Shown one piece after another: positions 57,191 through 58,495 of a stretch of DNA of 58,495 bases. A program made the translations under genes and the position numbers. Positions within the stretch are counted from its first letter, which is position 1. The number at the start of each line of letters is the position of its first letter. The DNA comes from an uncultured Methanobrevibacter sp. (GTDB taxonomy: Archaea; Methanobacteriota; Methanobacteria; Methanobacteriales; Methanobacteriaceae). The stretch lies in the NCBI RefSeq assembly GCF_902774605.1, contig NZ_CACYJE010000008.1, forward strand, positions 1 to 58,495, written 5' to 3'. The notes beneath the pieces are model-generated. The model saw nothing but the letters and a program-made list of their open reading frames with translations. It did no database searches and was not told where the DNA came from.

Positions 57191-58495
57191 TTAAATGGAA
57201 TCGAAGAACCTGTTGATGTTCTCCCTATGTCCGATAAACAGTATCAGGTCATCCTCCAGGAATTTGAAATCGGATTTGACGTCAGTGAAAGTGTCCTCTC
57301 CACGAACGACACCGGTGACCTTCAAGTTATTCTCTTCAAAGGGGAAATCGTCAATGTGGGTGTTTTCACTGACCCTGAGGGAATCGATTTCCAAATCGGT
57401 GTACTTGTAGTTAAGGTAAGTGGAGATGTCCTCGGATGTGACTGTCCTGAACGCATCATAATTGTTTGACCTCAAGTCATTCACGGCGTCGGTGATCTCA
57501 TCAACATCCTTATTGTAATAGTCCATGATTCTGGTAAACATCATTATGCTTGTTTCAAACTCTTTAGGAATGATCTCATCTGCGCCGGCTTCAATGACAT
57601 CGTCAATGCTTTTCAGATACCTTGTGCGCACTATGATGTGAATGTCCGGGTTCAGGCGCCTGGCGGCATCGATTGTTTTCATTGTCTCCTCATAGGTTGA
57701 AGCGGATATCACGATGCATTGGGCTGAAGTGATGTTCAGTTCCTTCAGGACGCTTTCATTTGACGCCCTTCCATATATTATCGGCAATCCCAGTGCCTGC
57801 TGGTTCTCAACGATGGTGGGGTTCATGTCTACGATTCGTATTGGAATGTGGAATTGTCTGCAGGCCTTGGCAATGTGCTTGCCGTTGCGGCCCAAACCGA
57901 CAAGGATGACATGGTCCTCGACATCGCCTTTCTCTTCCAGTTCCTCAGGCAATGCTTTAAGCTCATCGTCAACCTGGAAATATGGGAATCTGGCGAATAC
58001 TTTCACTATTTGAGGGGTTGCCTTTTCCAAAAACGGCGTCAGTGACATTGTAAGAATGCTCACGCCCAGAAATACGCTGAAGAACTGGCTTGTCATCAAA
58101 CCGTAAGCCATTCCCTCTTTTGCAAGGACAAATGAGAACTCCCCAATTTGACTTAAAAGAATGGCTATGCTGACGGATACTTTTGTAGGCAGTTTCAAGG
58201 CCATTCCTGTGACGAATGTTGCTGAAAAGTTAATTATCACAATTATGACTGTCAGCATGACTATGATTCCGATGTTTGCAAGAAAGAGGTGCAGGTTAAC
58301 CATCAAACCGATACTTATAAAAAACAGGCTCATGAACACGTCCTGGAAAGGCTGTATGTATCCCAGGGTCTGGTGGGAATACTCTGTCCTTGAAATAAGC
58401 AGTCCCGCAATGAACGCCCCTAATTCGGGGCCTATGCCTATGAGGCTTGTTGCAAAGGTTGTTCCCATACAGATGAAAAGTGTCAAAAGTAAAAA
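57191..58495 (-). CDS. Kef-type cation:proton antiporter with TrkA-N and TrkA-C domains (5' end cut by the window)
   Basis: The C-terminal 434 residues of a CPA2-family antiporter; the reading frame is open to the window edge, so the N-terminus is missing. Hydrophobic helices (GPELGAFIAGLLISRTEYS, FMSLFFISIGLMV, LLSQIGEFSFVLAKEG) form the exchanger. A Rossmann TrkA-N domain begins at ILVGLGRNGKHIAKACRQF (about 193-211 in this part) and a TrkA-C domain occupies the last 80 residues. These bind nucleotide to gate potassium or sodium/proton exchange. Confidence 0.9.
   Translation of the reverse strand, partial: FLLLTLFICMGTTFATSLIGIGPELGAFIAGLLISRTEYSHQTLGYIQPFQDVFMSLFFISIGLMVNLHLFLANIGIIVMLTVIIVIINFSATFVTGMALKLPTKVSVSIAILLSQIGEFSFVLAKEGMAYGLMTSQFFSVFLGVSILTMSLTPFLEKATPQIVKVFARFPYFQVDDELKALPEELEEKGDVEDHVILVGLGRNGKHIAKACRQFHIPIRIVDMNPTIVENQQALGLPIIYGRASNESVLKELNITSAQCIVISASTYEETMKTIDAARRLNPDIHIIVRTRYLKSIDDVIEAGADEIIPKEFETSIMMFTRIMDYYNKDVDEITDAVNDLRSNNYDAFRTVTSEDISTYLNYKYTDLEIDSLRVSENTHIDDFPFEENNLKVTGVVRGEDTFTDVKSDFKFLEDDLILFIGHRENINRFFDSI

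Overview
The window looks like the chromosome of a host-associated hydrogenotrophic methanogen of the order Methanobacteriales, most likely Methanobrevibacter or a close relative. The evidence is an AT-rich archaeal genome with TATA-type promoters, an RNA polymerase with split A (A'/A'') and split B (B''/B') subunits, archaeal translation factors (aRF1, EF-1alpha, EF-2), archaeal tRNA modification genes (aTrm56, Taw1, QueC), cobamide biosynthesis (CbiS, CobS, CobK), an MtrA homologue and the 2-oxoglutarate ferredoxin oxidoreductase plus succinyl-CoA synthetase cluster of the incomplete reductive TCA route. No insertion sequence, prophage, CRISPR array or rRNA gene was seen. The genus is an inference; no 16S gene is present.

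Layout. 1-8.4 kb: VWA protein, queC/larC, cbiS-cobS, a candidate small RNA, trm56, DUF763, an FKBP prolyl isomerase, a sugar acetyltransferase and the fumarase beta subunit. 8.5-12.5 kb: korDABC-sucC operon, with the fumarase gene divergent to it. 12.6-18.8 kb: taw1, a type II restriction-modification pair, tpiA-pgk, and thiM-thiE. 18.9-34.9 kb: five tRNAs, then the large information-processing block rpoH-B''-B'-A'-A''-rpl30e-nusA, rps12-rps7-EF-2, EF-1alpha-rps10 and tRNA-Ser. 34.9-50.4 kb: cobK/P-type ATPase/UPF0146 operon, N-acetyltransferase, dihydrouridine synthase, aRF1, glutamate dehydrogenase, an odd tRNA-Lys, TPR proteins, cupin, nitroreductase and a soluble stand-alone MtrA. 50.4-58.5 kb: an accessory region with a TetR-controlled YhgE/Pip-type membrane protein, a half-size HsdS-like protein with a catalytically degenerate HsdM-like protein, a convergent ARPP-1/HIRAN gene pair, and the truncated end of a Kef-type antiporter.

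The most unusual items are: (i) the HsdS-like/degenerate HsdM pair facing ARPP-1 and HIRAN genes, a possible undescribed DNA-targeting or conflict system; (ii) large lineage-specific additions in two RNA polymerase subunits, about 187 residues at the N-terminus of B' and about 270 residues in the zinc/clamp region of A'; (iii) an intergenic candidate RNA near 4.5 kb, closed by a 14-bp stem and displaying a copy of the 16S rRNA anti-Shine-Dalgarno tail beside a small hairpin; (iv) a second candidate small RNA with a strong terminator near 48.1 kb; (v) a tRNA-Lys(CTT) with three U-U mismatches; and (vi) several perfect palindromes at promoters. Highly expressed genes (FKBP, ribosomal proteins, elongation factors, glutamate dehydrogenase) show a visibly more A/T-ended codon choice than the rest.
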